Positions 1 to 8,793 of a DNA stretch of 64,000 nucleotides are shown here, one piece after another. The position numbers and the translations under genes were made by a program. Each line of letters starts with the position of its first letter. Within the stretch, counting starts at the first letter, position 1. Under the pieces are notes generated by a model. It saw only the letters and a program-made list of their open reading frames with translations, made no database searches and was not told the DNA's origin. Source of the stretch: Allonocardiopsis opalescens (GTDB lineage Bacteria > Actinomycetota > Actinomycetes > Streptosporangiales > Streptosporangiaceae); NCBI RefSeq assembly GCF_003002095.1, contig NZ_PVZC01000002.1:655051-719050 (forward strand). The letters run 5' to 3'.

Positions 1-340
1 CGACGGCCAGCTTGTGCAGGTCGAAGACGGTGGCCAGCTCGGCCAGCTCGTCGGCGTGCGGCTCGTGCAGGCCGACCCAGACGAAGGCGCCCGCGCCGGC
101 GCCGGCCGCGCGGACCAGGCGGACCGCCTCGGCGACGTCCGCGGCGTCCAGCCGCCGTCCGCCGACGTAGGCGGCGCAGTCGATGACGGAGGCGGGCAGG
201 CCGGGACGGTCGCCGCGCAGCCGGGGGTCGGCGCCCAGCGGCCGCGCCGCGCTGACGCGCAGCGGCCGGGCGGGCCGCCCGGCGCGGTCGAGGCGGGCGG
301 ACCGGTTCAGCGTGGTGAAGAGGGTGTTTCCAGAACGCAC
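1..340 (-). CDS. CorA-type Mg2+/Co2+ transporter, N-terminal part (truncated by window edge)
   Basis: The reverse strand reads continuously for 113 codons from a GTG at 340 to the window edge. A good ribosome binding site (GGAAGGAG) sits just upstream. The segment is the cytoplasmic N-terminal domain of a CorA-like divalent cation channel: residues 86-94 read FVWVGLHEP and residues 108-113 read LHKLAV, the family's usual W-x-G-L-x-x-P and LHxLAVED start. The transmembrane pair with the GMN motif would lie outside the window. The first 50 residues are Arg-rich and poorly conserved. The family assignment is fairly secure; the transported ion is not. Confidence 0.8.
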   Translation of the reverse strand, partial: MRSGNTLFTTLNRSARLDRAGRPARPLRVSAARPLGADPRLRGDRPGLPASVIDCAAYVGGRRLDAADVAEAVRLVRAAGAGAGAFVWVGLHEPHADELAELATVFDLHKLAV

Positions 341-1100
341 CGGAGGCTCCTTCCCGTCCGGTGCGCGCGGCGACGCGCTCAGCGCCCCGGCGGAGAACCG
401 GGGGCGGCGCGGAAGACCGGGCGGCCGGACGACGGATCGGGCTGGCTGACGGCGGGGAGACGGAAGAGCGTTCCGCCGGTCCTACTGCTGGGATCGCCAG
501 GATTCACGCTGACCACCTCCTCGGATCCGGTACCGCGCTGGGTACGTCCGGCACGCCCGTGGCCGGGCGTGGTCGCCCCCGGTGGGCCGCGACCGCCTGC
601 CGGGGTCGGCACTGCCAAGAATGGGGGCCGGTGCGCCGTCGCGCGCCGATTCGCCGCCGTGGACGACGAGCCTCAAGGGCCTGTCAAGGCTAACACAGCG
701 ACCGTCCCCGGCCGGGACGAAACACCGCATTGCACGCTCCGGCGCAGGTCGTCTCGGCGCGTTCGCGAGCCGGCCGCGAGCCGTACGGCAGCCGCCCGGG
801 AGCAGCCCGGGAGCTGCTCGGGAAGCGTCCGAGGGCTGTCCGGAGCTGCGCGCGGAACCGTCCGAGAGTCGGCCACGAGCCGCCCGCGAGCCGGCCGCGA
901 GCAGCGACGGCCGACCGGCCGGCCGCCCGTCGTAGGGGGAGCCCCCTGATTCACCATTCTCCCGTGGTGCCCCGCCCGCGCGCACCGCCCGAACGGGGTT
1001 CTGTTGACAGGGAGGCGGGCGGGCGCGCGCTTGTGCACAGGTGCTTGACGGCCGCGCCCCAGGGCCGTCGCGCGGTCCGGGGAGGCAATAGGCTTCCCCC
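341..1100. other. 760-bp intergenic region between corA-like gene and purD
   Basis: No coding frame here has convincing codon bias or homology, although long GC-driven open frames exist in every direction. It holds a cluster of degenerate CGAGC/GGAGC-rich direct repeats at about 760-905 and the purD promoter at its right end. The two flanking genes diverge, so promoters for both are expected inside. Confidence 0.6.
764..902. repeat. Direct 18-bp repeat bounding a degenerate GC-rich repeat cluster
   Basis: The string CGCGAGCCGGCCGCGAGC occurs at 764-781 and again at 885-902. Between them are many imperfect variants of CGGGAGC/CCGAGAG/GGAGCTG, several partly palindromic. It lies between divergent genes. 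Origin and function are unknown; slippage-generated GC-rich DNA is the simplest explanation. Confidence 0.6.
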
Positions 1101-1103
1101 GTG
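1089..1103 (+). promoter_or_regulatory. Possible -10 element giving a leaderless purD transcript
   Basis: TAGGCT at 1089-1094 lies six bases before the GTG start of purD. That is the spacing expected when transcription begins at the start codon itself, a common arrangement in actinobacteria. The only Shine-Dalgarno-like string (GGGGAGG, ending at 1085) is too far from the GTG to be normal. No clear -35 box was found. Confidence 0.4.
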
Positions 1104-2360
1104 AAGGTCCTCGTACTCGGCGGCGGTGGCCGCGAACACGCGATCGCCCGCGCGCTGGCCCGCGACCCCCAGGTCACCGAACTGCACTGCGCGCCGGGCA
1201 ACCCCGGCACCTCGGTGTTCGCCGAGAACCACGTCGTCCGGCCCACCGACCCCGTCGCCGTCGCCGAGCTGGCCGGCCGGCTGCGCGCCGAGCTGGTGGT
1301 CATCGGCCCCGAGGCGCCGCTGGTGGCCGGGGTCGCCGACGAGCTGCGCCGGGCCGGCATCCCCTGCTTCGGCCCCGACCGCGCCGCCGCCCGGCTGGAG
1401 GGCTCCAAGTCCTTCGCCAAGGAGGTCATGCACGCCGCGGGCGTGCCCACCGCCGCCTCGCGCACCTGTGAGAACTCCGGCGAGGTGGCCGAGGCGCTGG
1501 ACGCCTTCGGCCCGCCCTACGTGGTCAAGGCCGACGGCCTGGCCGCGGGCAAGGGCGTCGTCGTCACCCACGACCGCGAGGCCGCCGAGCGCCACGCCGC
1601 CGACACCGACCGGGTGGTGGTCGAGGAGTACCTCGACGGCCCCGAGGTGTCGCTGTTCGCGCTGAGCGACGGCACCTCCGTGCTGCCGCTGCTGCCCGCC
1701 CAGGACTTCAAGCGCGCCCTCGACGGCGACGCCGGCCCCAACACCGGCGGCATGGGCGCCTACTGCCCGCTGCCCTGGGCCTCCGCCGAGCTGGTCGACG
1801 AGGTGATGCGCAGCGTCGTGGTGCCCACCGTCGCCGAGATGGCCAGGCGCGACATCCCCTTCCAGGGCGTGCTGTACACCGGCCTGGCGCTCACCTCGGC
1901 CGGCCCCCGGGTGGTGGAGTTCAACGCCCGCTTCGGCGACCCCGAGACCCAGGTCGTCCTCGACCGCCTGGACACCCCGCTCGCGGGCCTGCTGATGGCC
2001 ACCGCCACCGGCGCCCTCGGCGGCGTCCGCTCGGTCAGCTGGCGCCCCGGCGCCTCGGTCTCCGTCGTCATCGCCGCCGAGAACTACCCAGCCGAGCCCG
2101 CCACCGGCGACCTCATCGAGGGCGTGGCCGAGGCCAACGACGTGGCCGGCGCCTACGTGCTGCACGCCGGCACCGCCCTGGACGACGACGGCCGCCTGGT
2201 CACCGCGGGCGGCCGCGTCCTCAACGTCGTCGGCTCCGGCGCCGACCTCACCGAGGCCCGCACCGCCGCCTACGCCGCCGTCAGCCAGATCCGCATCCGC
2301 GGCGCCCAGTACCGCACCGACATCGCCCGGGCGGCGGCGGACGGGGCCGGTCCCGCCTAG
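1101..2360 (+). CDS. purD: Phosphoribosylamine--glycine ligase (PurD)
   Basis: This 419-residue protein has the normal length for GAR synthetase, which joins 5-phosphoribosylamine and glycine using ATP in purine synthesis. Residues 1-16 form the N-terminal nucleotide-fold start (LVLGGGGREHA). The ATP-grasp domain follows, with VKADGLAAGKG near 142-152, NTGGMGAY at 214-221 and EFNARFGDPETQ at 273-284. The GTG start is fixed by the conserved N-terminus. There is no well-placed ribosome binding site, so the message may be leaderless. purC lies downstream beyond one unknown gene, giving a purine-linked neighbourhood. Confidence 0.97.
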   Translation: MKVLVLGGGGREHAIARALARDPQVTELHCAPGNPGTSVFAENHVVRPTDPVAVAELAGRLRAELVVIGPEAPLVAGVADELRRAGIPCFGPDRAAARLEGSKSFAKEVMHAAGVPTAASRTCENSGEVAEALDAFGPPYVVKADGLAAGKGVVVTHDREAAERHAADTDRVVVEEYLDGPEVSLFALSDGTSVLPLLPAQDFKRALDGDAGPNTGGMGAYCPLPWASAELVDEVMRSVVVPTVAEMARRDIPFQGVLYTGLALTSAGPRVVEFNARFGDPETQVVLDRLDTPLAGLLMATATGALGGVRSVSWRPGASVSVVIAAENYPAEPATGDLIEGVAEANDVAGAYVLHAGTALDDDGRLVTAGGRVLNVVGSGADLTEARTAAYAAVSQIRIRGAQYRTDIARAAADGAGPA

Positions 2361-2586
2361 GCCCGTGCCCCCATCAGCCTGGCCGTCGCACGCGGTCCCG
2401 ATGACGTGCCCGTTCGAAGCGCTGCGGGACGAGTGGGCTCGCTGATCATCCAGGCGGTACCGGACGCGGCGGCGGTGTGCCGGAACCGGCCGAGCCGTTC
2501 TCACCCTGAACCCGGGCGTTCCGGGCGGCTGTAGGCGTACGCTGGCAGGCGCAAACCACCATGAACGCGCCTGTCGGGGGTGTCTT

Positions 2587-3285
2587 GTGATCAGTACCAG
2601 GCAGTATGTCGACGCCGTCGCGCAGCGGATGCAGGGCAGGGGCGCGCGGATCTACGAGCAGCAGGTCGGCCCGATGCACGCGCTGGTCGGGGTGAAGAGC
2701 GACTTCGCGGCGCTCGCGCTCAGCCCGATGCAGGTGTACGTGGTGGTGTGCGAGCTGGGCCACGCCAGCGGGCACGCCGTCACCAACTTCGGGCTCCAGG
2801 CGCAGAACCACGCCAAGGCGGCCGTCGGCGGCGGGCGGGGCTTCACCACCGGGGTGGTGACGGTGGCCGGGATCATCGCCGAGAGCTCCGACCCCGACGC
2901 GCAGACCCGCGCCGCGGCGCCCACCCAGATGAGCTTCGGCTCCACCCTGCGGCCCGTGCTGGTCGACGTGGGCACCGGGCAGGTGCACACCTGGACCGGC
3001 ACCCAGTTCGTCGGGGCGGCCGTCATGGGCTTCATCCGCGACCAGGTGCACGCGTTCTTCCCCTCGCCCGCCGAGGTGGCCCAGCGGGCCGGCGGGCCGG
3101 CGCCGGGGCCGCACCCCCACCCGCAGCAGCCGATGCCGCCGCAGCAGCAGCCGTACCCGCAGCACGCGCCCACCCAGCAGCAGCCGCCGCCCTACCCGGG
3201 CGCGGTGCCCCAGTACCCCGGCCAGCCGCCGCAGCACCCGCAGCCGGGCCCGTACGGCCCGCCGCAGCAGCCCTACCCGTACTGA
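2587..3285 (+). CDS. Conserved unknown protein with Pro/Gln-rich C-terminal tail
   Basis: The 232-residue product starts at GTG 2587 behind a GGGGGTG binding site. Residues 1-165 look like a compact globular domain with no signal peptide or membrane helix. Residues 170-232 are almost entirely Pro, Gln, His, Tyr and Gly, a flexible low-complexity tail built of short PQQP/PYP units. I do not recognise the family. It sits between purD and purC, but nothing in it suggests an enzyme of purine synthesis. Tails of this kind are common on actinobacterial proteins that bind partners at the membrane or in complexes; that is inference. Confidence 0.8.
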   Translation: MISTRQYVDAVAQRMQGRGARIYEQQVGPMHALVGVKSDFAALALSPMQVYVVVCELGHASGHAVTNFGLQAQNHAKAAVGGGRGFTTGVVTVAGIIAESSDPDAQTRAAAPTQMSFGSTLRPVLVDVGTGQVHTWTGTQFVGAAVMGFIRDQVHAFFPSPAEVAQRAGGPAPGPHPHPQQPMPPQQQPYPQHAPTQQQPPPYPGAVPQYPGQPPQHPQPGPYGPPQQPYPY

Positions 3286-3363
3286 CGCGGGCCGTTTCGC
3301 GGCCGCGCGGGCCGGGTGGCAGAATCGGCGCTGACGTGCGGCAGGCGATCTCCGGGGGACACC

Positions 3364-4269
3364 ATCAGCGGGTTCACGACCAAGCCGGAACCGGTCCAGG
3401 TTCCGGGCCTCACCCATCTGCACACCGGCAAGGTGCGCGAGCTGTACGCCACCGCGGCGGGCGAGCTGGTCATGGTGGCCAGCGACCGGGTGTCCGCCTA
3501 CGACTGGGTGCTGCCCACCGAGATCCCCGGCAAGGGGCGGCTGCTGACCCAGCTGTCGCTGTGGTGGTTCGAGCAGCTCGCCGACCTGGTCCCCAACCAC
3601 CTGCTGTCCGACGTGCCGCCGCCCGGCGCCCCGGCCGACTGGGAGGGCCGCACCCTGGTCTGCCGCCGGCTGGAGATGGTGCCGGTGGAGTGCGTGGCGC
3701 GCGGCTACCTGACCGGTTCCGGCCTGGCGGAGTACCGCGCCGGCGGCACCGTGTGCGGGCTGCCGCTGCCCGAGGGGCTGACCGACGGCTCCCGGCTGCC
3801 CGAGCCGCTCTTCACCCCGGCCACCAAGGCCGAGGTCGGCGAGCACGACGAGAACATCCCGTTCGAGGCGGTGGCCGCCCGGCACGGCGCGGCGCTGGCC
3901 GAGCGGCTGCGCGGGCTGACGCTCGACCTCTACCGGCGCGGCCGCGACATCGCCGAGCGCAGCGGCGTCATCCTGGCCGACACCAAGTTCGAGTTCGGCC
4001 TGGACTCCACCGGCACCCCCGTGCTGGCCGACGAGGTGCTGACCCCCGACTCCTCCCGGTTCTGGCCGGCCGACCGCTGGCGGCCGGGCGCACCGCAGCC
4101 GTCCTATGACAAGCAGCACATTCGCGACTGGCTCGGCTCGCCCGAGTCGGGCTGGGACCGCTCCGGCGGCACCCCGCCGCCGCCGCTGCCCGACGCCGTG
4201 GTGGAGCGCACGGCCGGCGCCTACCGCGAGGTCTACCGGCGGCTCACCGGCGACGCCGCCCCGGCCTGA
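3364..4269 (+). CDS. purC: SAICAR synthetase (PurC), possible ATC start
   Basis: Phosphoribosylaminoimidazole-succinocarboxamide synthase of purine synthesis. Family motifs are present in order: HTGKVRELY, ASDRVSAYDWVLPTE, VARGYLTGSG, GEHDENIPFE and LADTKFEFG. The natural N-terminus appears to be SGFTTKPEPV, which is preceded by codon ATC at 3364 and by a good binding site (GGGGGA). No ATG, GTG or TTG exists at that place. The nearest standard in-frame start is GTG 3316, which would add 16 residues unlike PurC and has only a weak binding site. Product length is 301 residues from ATC or 317 from GTG. Confidence 0.93.
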   Translation: MSGFTTKPEPVQVPGLTHLHTGKVRELYATAAGELVMVASDRVSAYDWVLPTEIPGKGRLLTQLSLWWFEQLADLVPNHLLSDVPPPGAPADWEGRTLVCRRLEMVPVECVARGYLTGSGLAEYRAGGTVCGLPLPEGLTDGSRLPEPLFTPATKAEVGEHDENIPFEAVAARHGAALAERLRGLTLDLYRRGRDIAERSGVILADTKFEFGLDSTGTPVLADEVLTPDSSRFWPADRWRPGAPQPSYDKQHIRDWLGSPESGWDRSGGTPPPPLPDAVVERTAGAYREVYRRLTGDAAPA

Positions 4270-4694
4270 AGTCGATCTTGCCTGCCCACGCAGCGCGACC
4301 GGTCGCGGCCGGTGTGACACGCCCGGGCGCGCGGTGTCCGACTTGTCAGTGATCGGCCCGCGACCAACCGAAACGGAACGACCGGCCTGGCCGGAAAAGG
4401 CCGGAACGAGCGGGGCCCCGGCGTAAGGTGGGAACGTCTCAGTGGGCGGCGGAACCCGCGCGAAGCGTCCCGCCCCGGCCGTCGGCATCCGCCGATGGCG
4501 GACAATGGTGCACGTCGGTCCGCACGTCGGAAGCCATCCGGTGTCGCCCGCGTCGCCTTCTCACCACTTCCGTGGCGGCGCACGGTCGGACACGGATCCG
4601 GTCCGCCACGGCGCACGGAGACCGCACCGCCGCCCCTCGGCGAACCGCCGGGCGGCCGCCACCAAACAGCGCATCACAAAGGAGCGATCGCGAT
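4270..4694. other. 425-bp intergenic region, probable long 5' leader of the murA-like gene
   Basis: No coding region is supported. A hairpin-forming stretch (GGCCTGGCCGGAAAAGGCCGG, about 4384-4404) is followed by TAAGGT at 4424-4429, a plausible -10 box. If used, it would give a leader of about 260 nt before the murA-like start. No known riboswitch was recognised. Confidence 0.4.
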
Positions 4695-5978
4695 ATGAGC
4701 ATGGGCCAGGAGGTCCGGTACCGCGTGCGTGGAGGCCGTCCTCTCCAGGGCACGGCCTTCATCCAGGGCGCGAAGAACGCGGTCCTGCCGATGATCGGCG
4801 CGTCCCTGCTCGCGTCCAAGGGCCGCACCGTGCTGCGCAACGTCCCGATCATCGAGGACGTGCGGCGCGCGCTCGAACTGGCGCAGGCCATCGGCGCCAA
4901 GGTCGAGTTCCACGAGCCGGAGCGCACCCTGGTGATCGACGCGTCCGAGCTGACCAGCCCGGTGCTGCCGGCCGAGATCGCGCGCCGGTTCCGCGGCTCC
5001 GTGCTCTTCGTGCCGGCGCTGCTGCACCGCCTGGGCTCCGCGGTCATCGAGGGCGTCGGCGGCTGCAACCTCGGCAGCCGCAACCTGGACTTCCACTACC
5101 GGGGCTTCGCCCGGCTGGGCTCTGAGGTGTCCGAGGACGAGCTGAACAACGTCATCAACATCACCGTGGGCCGGCTGGCCGGCGCGCACCTGTACCTGGA
5201 CACCCCCTCGCACACCGGCACCGAGAACCTGATCATGGCCGCGGCGCTGACGCCCGGTACCACCGTGATCGAGAACGCCGCGCTGGAGCCCGAGGTCCTG
5301 GACGTCATCAACTTCCTGACCCGGATGGGCGCCCGGATCAGCGGCGGCGGCACCGGCTTCATCACGGTCGAGGGCGTCTCCGAGCTGACGGCCGTGGAGC
5401 ACACGATCATGCCGGACCGCATCGACGCGGGCGTCTTCGCCATGGCCGCGGCGGCGACGGGCGGCGAGATCAGCCTGGTGGGCGCGCACCTGGAGCACCT
5501 GGGCGTGGCGCGCTGGAAGCTGGAGCAGATGGGGGTGGAGTTCACCCAGCAGGGCGCGGTGCTGCACGTGCGCCGGGAGAGCCCGCTGCGGCCGATCAAC
5601 GCCGTCACCTGCCCCTACCCCGGCTTCGCCACCGACCTCCAGTCGCCGCTGATGGCGCTGGCCTGCCTGGCGGGCGGCGAGAGCTACATCCGCGAGGACA
5701 TCTACGACGGCCGCTTCGCGCTGGTGGACGAGCTGAACAAGATGGGCGCGAAGATCGAGGTGGAGCGGAGCCGGGCGATCGTGCACGGCCCGATGCAGCT
5801 GCGGGGCACCGAGGTGATCGCGCACGATCTGCGCACCGGCGTCTCGCTGGTGCTGGCCGGTCTGGTCGCCGAAGGCGAGACGGTGGTGGCGCCCGGCTAT
5901 TTGGTGGATCGGGGCCACGCGCATCTCGCCGAACGCCTCTCGGCGCTCGGCGCGGATATCACCCGCGAAATGATCTAG
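4695..5978 (+). CDS. murA: MurA-family UDP-GlcNAc enolpyruvyl transferase
   Basis: A 427-residue enolpyruvyl transferase, the size of MurA, which transfers enolpyruvate from PEP to UDP-N-acetylglucosamine at the first step of peptidoglycan synthesis. The substrate-binding GAKNAVLP (Lys-Asn) lies near residues 24-31. The catalytic loop reads GGCNLGSRNLDFH and keeps the reactive Cys and the Arg, but Asn replaces the usual Pro of RPxD. PDRIDAG carries the catalytic Asp and DLRTG the late Arg. Start ATG 4695 follows AAAGGAG; the in-frame extension upstream has no support. The loop differs from typical actinobacterial housekeeping MurA (GSRPLD), so this may be a paralogue or an antibiotic-type enolpyruvyl transferase. 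Confidence 0.85.
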   Translation: MSMGQEVRYRVRGGRPLQGTAFIQGAKNAVLPMIGASLLASKGRTVLRNVPIIEDVRRALELAQAIGAKVEFHEPERTLVIDASELTSPVLPAEIARRFRGSVLFVPALLHRLGSAVIEGVGGCNLGSRNLDFHYRGFARLGSEVSEDELNNVINITVGRLAGAHLYLDTPSHTGTENLIMAAALTPGTTVIENAALEPEVLDVINFLTRMGARISGGGTGFITVEGVSELTAVEHTIMPDRIDAGVFAMAAAATGGEISLVGAHLEHLGVARWKLEQMGVEFTQQGAVLHVRRESPLRPINAVTCPYPGFATDLQSPLMALACLAGGESYIREDIYDGRFALVDELNKMGAKIEVERSRAIVHGPMQLRGTEVIAHDLRTGVSLVLAGLVAEGETVVAPGYLVDRGHAHLAERLSALGADITREMI

Positions 5979-6002
5979 TTAATCGTTATCAGGCTCTGCA
6001 TT

Positions 6003-6039
6003 CCGGGATGGTCGGCTCTCCGCCCATCCCGGTTTTTTT
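6003..6039 (+). terminator. Rho-independent terminator after the murA-like gene
   Basis: An 8-bp stem, CCGGGATG (6003-6010) with CATCCCGG (6025-6032), is followed by seven T residues. It is a classical intrinsic terminator, which is uncommon in such GC-rich DNA, and separates the murA-like gene from the next one. Confidence 0.9.
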
Positions 6040-6185
6040 CTGTCTGCATGGGCGGCTTTGAAACATCATCTACATTGCGGGCGAACGGTGGGTACGATCG
6101 CCAGAGGCGCGCTGCGACAGGTTCTGCCGGTTGTGCGCCGCCGATCAAGTGGAGAGTTGAAAATGGTATTGGGGAGCTGCCTCAG

Positions 6186-7511
6186 GTGAGCGCGCAACGT
6201 GCCAACGATCTGACGATCGGCGTTGTCGGCCCACATGATGTGGTGGAGCGCGTGATGCTGATGGGCCACAGCTCCGCCGGACCGGTAAACGCACGGCTGG
6301 TCGCCGCCGCGTTCCGCGATGAGCAGGAGGCGGCCGAGAAGGTCGCGCGCCTGGGCGTGAACCTCGACGCCTGCCTGTTCGCCAGCCCGGTGCCCTACGA
6401 GTACGCCCGCAAGGCGGGCGCGCTCACGATGCCGGCCACCTACGTGCCGCTGACCGGCGCCAGCCTGCACGAGGCGCTGCTGCGCGCCACCCTGGACGAC
6501 CGCTTCGACCCCACCCGGGCCAGCTTCGACGTGCTGGCCCGCTCCGACATCGAGGAGACCTATACCGAGGTCGGGCTGCCCACCGAGGGCCTGCAGGCGC
6601 GCGAGGAGGTCGCCACCGCCAGCGCGCTGGCCGGCTTCCACGAGCGGCTGTGGCGGCGCAAGTCCACCCAGATGGCCTTCACCTGCGTGCGCGGGGTGGC
6701 CGACCGCCTGGAGGCGGCCGGGGTGCCCACCGTCCGGCTGCGGCCGACCACCGCCGCGATCCGCTCCACCCTCCAGACGGCGGGGCTGCTCGGCGCGCAC
6801 CACCGGCTGGAGGAGGCGCAGCTGGCCATCGTGGTGGTCGACGTGCCCACCCTGCGCGAGTCGCCGCGCCGCTCGGCGCCCCGGTACTGGCGCGAGGAGC
6901 TGCGGCTGGCGCTGCACCGGCTGCTGGTGCAGGAGGCGCACCGCGTGCACGCCACCGCCTGGCCGATCGACGACCACACCTTCCTGGTCACCGCCACCCG
7001 GGGCTCGCTGGCCGGCCCCACCGAGGGCTTCCGCACCCCGCCGTTCGTCGAGCGGATCAGGAGCGAGCTGGGCATCGCGGTGGAGGTCGGCATCGGCATG
7101 GGCCGCACCGCCAGCGAGGCCGAGATGCACGCCAGGGCGGCGCTGGTGCGGGCGCAGGCGCCGCGGCAGGCGTCGGGCTTCGCCGTCGACCGCGAGGGCC
7201 GCACCCTCATCCCGGCGCCGCGCAACCCGGGCCGGCTGGCCCAGCCCGACCGGCCCAAGAGCCTGGACACCCTCGCCCGGCTGGCCGAGGCGCTCAAGGC
7301 CGACGACGCCCCCCTGGTGGTGGACGCCGAGAACGCCGGGCGGATGCTCGGGGTGACGCCCCGCACCGCGCGGCGGCTGCTGCGCGGGCTGGTGGACGAC
7401 GGCCTCGCCTGGCCGCTGCCGCCCAACCGAACCCCGCAGCCCGGCCGCCCCCGCCAGCTCTACCGGCTGATCGTGGAGAAGCTGGACCAGACCCCGGGCA
7501 CCGGCCGCTAG
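6186..7511 (+). CDS. Predicted transcriptional regulator: sensor, GGDEF-like and winged-helix regions
   Basis: A 441-residue protein from GTG 6186, which has GGGGAG nine bases upstream; the open frame extends left without a good site. The N-terminus TIGVVGPHDVVERVM resembles ligand-sensing domains of PrpR-type regulators. The middle region ends in GIGMGRTASEAEMHARAAL, like degenerate GGDEF or GTP-cyclohydrolase III folds. The C-terminal part, about 375-430, reads as a helix-turn-helix (NAGRMLGVTPRTARRLLRGL) followed by a Pro-rich wing. I do not know a named homologue. A regulator role is inferred from the DNA-binding tail. It follows the murA-like gene in the same direction but beyond a terminator. 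Confidence 0.7.
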   Translation: MSAQRANDLTIGVVGPHDVVERVMLMGHSSAGPVNARLVAAAFRDEQEAAEKVARLGVNLDACLFASPVPYEYARKAGALTMPATYVPLTGASLHEALLRATLDDRFDPTRASFDVLARSDIEETYTEVGLPTEGLQAREEVATASALAGFHERLWRRKSTQMAFTCVRGVADRLEAAGVPTVRLRPTTAAIRSTLQTAGLLGAHHRLEEAQLAIVVVDVPTLRESPRRSAPRYWREELRLALHRLLVQEAHRVHATAWPIDDHTFLVTATRGSLAGPTEGFRTPPFVERIRSELGIAVEVGIGMGRTASEAEMHARAALVRAQAPRQASGFAVDREGRTLIPAPRNPGRLAQPDRPKSLDTLARLAEALKADDAPLVVDAENAGRMLGVTPRTARRLLRGLVDDGLAWPLPPNRTPQPGRPRQLYRLIVEKLDQTPGTGR

Positions 7512-7527
7512 GACCGCTCCGGCCGGC

Positions 7528-8628
7528 TCAGAGCGCCGGCGCGGCCTGCTTGCGGCGGCGGTAGCCCTTGGCCACGGCCAGGAAGATGTCGTTGGCCTCC
7601 GGGGAGCCGATGGAGACCCGCGCCCCCTCGCCAGGGAAGGGCCGCACCGAGACGCCCGCCTCGGCGCAGGCGGCGGCGAAGTCGACCGTGCGCTCGCCCA
7701 GCCGCAGCCAGACGAAGTTCGCCTCGGTGGGCGGCACCGCCCAGCCGTCGGCCAGCAGCGACTCGCGCACCCGGGTGCGCTCGGCCACCACCGCCTCCAC
7801 CCGCTTGAGTAGTTCGTCCTCGGCCGCCAGCGAGGCGACCGCCGCGGCCTGCGCGATGTGGTTGACGGCGAACGGGAGCATGGTCTTGCGGACCGCCCCG
7901 GCCACCTGCGGGTGCGCCACCATGAAGCCGACCCGCAGCCCGGCCAGGCCGTAGGCCTTGGAGAAGGTGCGCAGCACGGCGAGGTTCGGGCGCTCGCGGT
8001 AGAGCTCCAGGCCGTCGGGCACGGCGGGGTCGCGGACGTACTCGCGGTACGCCTCGTCCAGCACCACCAGCACGTGGGAGGGCACCCGGTCCAGGAAGGC
8101 GCTCAGCTCCGGCTCGCCGACGACGGTGCCGGTTGGGTTGTTCGGGTTGCAGACGAGAACCAGACGAGTACGCTCTGTAATGGCCGACGCCAGCGCGTCG
8201 AGGTCGTGGGTCTCGTCGTGCAGCGGAACCCGGACCGAGGTCGCCGCGGCGAGGTCGGCCAGCAGCGGATACGCCTCGAAGGAGCGCCACGCGTAGACCA
8301 CCTCGCTGCCGGGTTCGCCCACCGCCTCCAGCAGCTGCTGGGTGACCCCGACGGAGCCGCAGCCCACGGCGATGTGGTCGGTGGGCACCTCGAAGCGGCG
8401 GGCGATCGCGGCGGTCAGCCCGGTGGCGCCGTTGTCGGGGTAGCGGTTGGCCTCGCGAGCCGCGGCGGCGATGGCCTCCACCACCGAAGGGAGTGGATCG
8501 TAGGGCGACTCGTTGGAGGACAGCTTGTAGGACCGGCCGTCCGGCGAGACGGCGGTGCGACCCGGCTGGTACGCGGCGATCGTGTCCAGGACGCCACGGA
8601 AGTAGCGCGCCGCCTGCTCGGACCCCAT
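7528..8628 (-). CDS. HisC/Pat-type PLP-dependent aminotransferase (histidinol-phosphate or aromatic amino acid)
   Basis: A fold-type I aminotransferase of 366 residues. [13 protein letters not shown] (37-49) is the substrate-loop motif of HisC/Pat proteins. NPNNPTG is at 161-167, the pyridine-contacting Asp in DEAY at 191, and the Schiff-base lysine K224 in [15 protein letters not shown]. The ATG at 8628 follows GGGAGG; upstream in-frame codons lack conservation. In actinobacteria this branch covers both histidinol-phosphate and aromatic amino-acid aminotransferases, and no his operon is nearby, so the aromatic (Pat-like) function is somewhat favoured. It converges with the preceding regulator gene, with only 16 bases between the stops. 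Confidence 0.85.
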   Translation of the reverse strand: MGSEQAARYFRGVLDTIAAYQPGRTAVSPDGRSYKLSSNESPYDPLPSVVEAIAAAAREANRYPDNGATGLTAAIARRFEVPTDHIAVGCGSVGVTQQLLEAVGEPGSEVVYAWRSFEAYPLLADLAAATSVRVPLHDETHDLDALASAITERTRLVLVCNPNNPTGTVVGEPELSAFLDRVPSHVLVVLDEAYREYVRDPAVPDGLELYRERPNLAVLRTFSKAYGLAGLRVGFMVAHPQVAGAVRKTMLPFAVNHIAQAAAVASLAAEDELLKRVEAVVAERTRVRESLLADGWAVPPTEANFVWLRLGERTVDFAAACAEAGVSVRPFPGEGARVSIGSPEANDIFLAVAKGYRRRKQAAPAL

Positions 8629-8793
8629 CGTCCTCCCACCTTTCCGTGTTCCACCCCACACTAGGCGCCCCGCTGCCCCGGTGACACCGTCAGCCGGCGG
8701 GCCGCGCTCACCTACCTCGGCGGGCCGGACGGCCGCCACGGCCGGCCTCCCGCGAGATCACGCACATCCTGCCAGCGACAGAGGAGATCCGAT

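Noticed and set aside
14..949. Long plus-strand open frame at the left edge (311 codons)
   Set aside because: It is antisense to the CorA-like N-terminus at 1-340, Arg/Gly/Pro-rich and without a ribosome binding site; a GC-content shadow frame.
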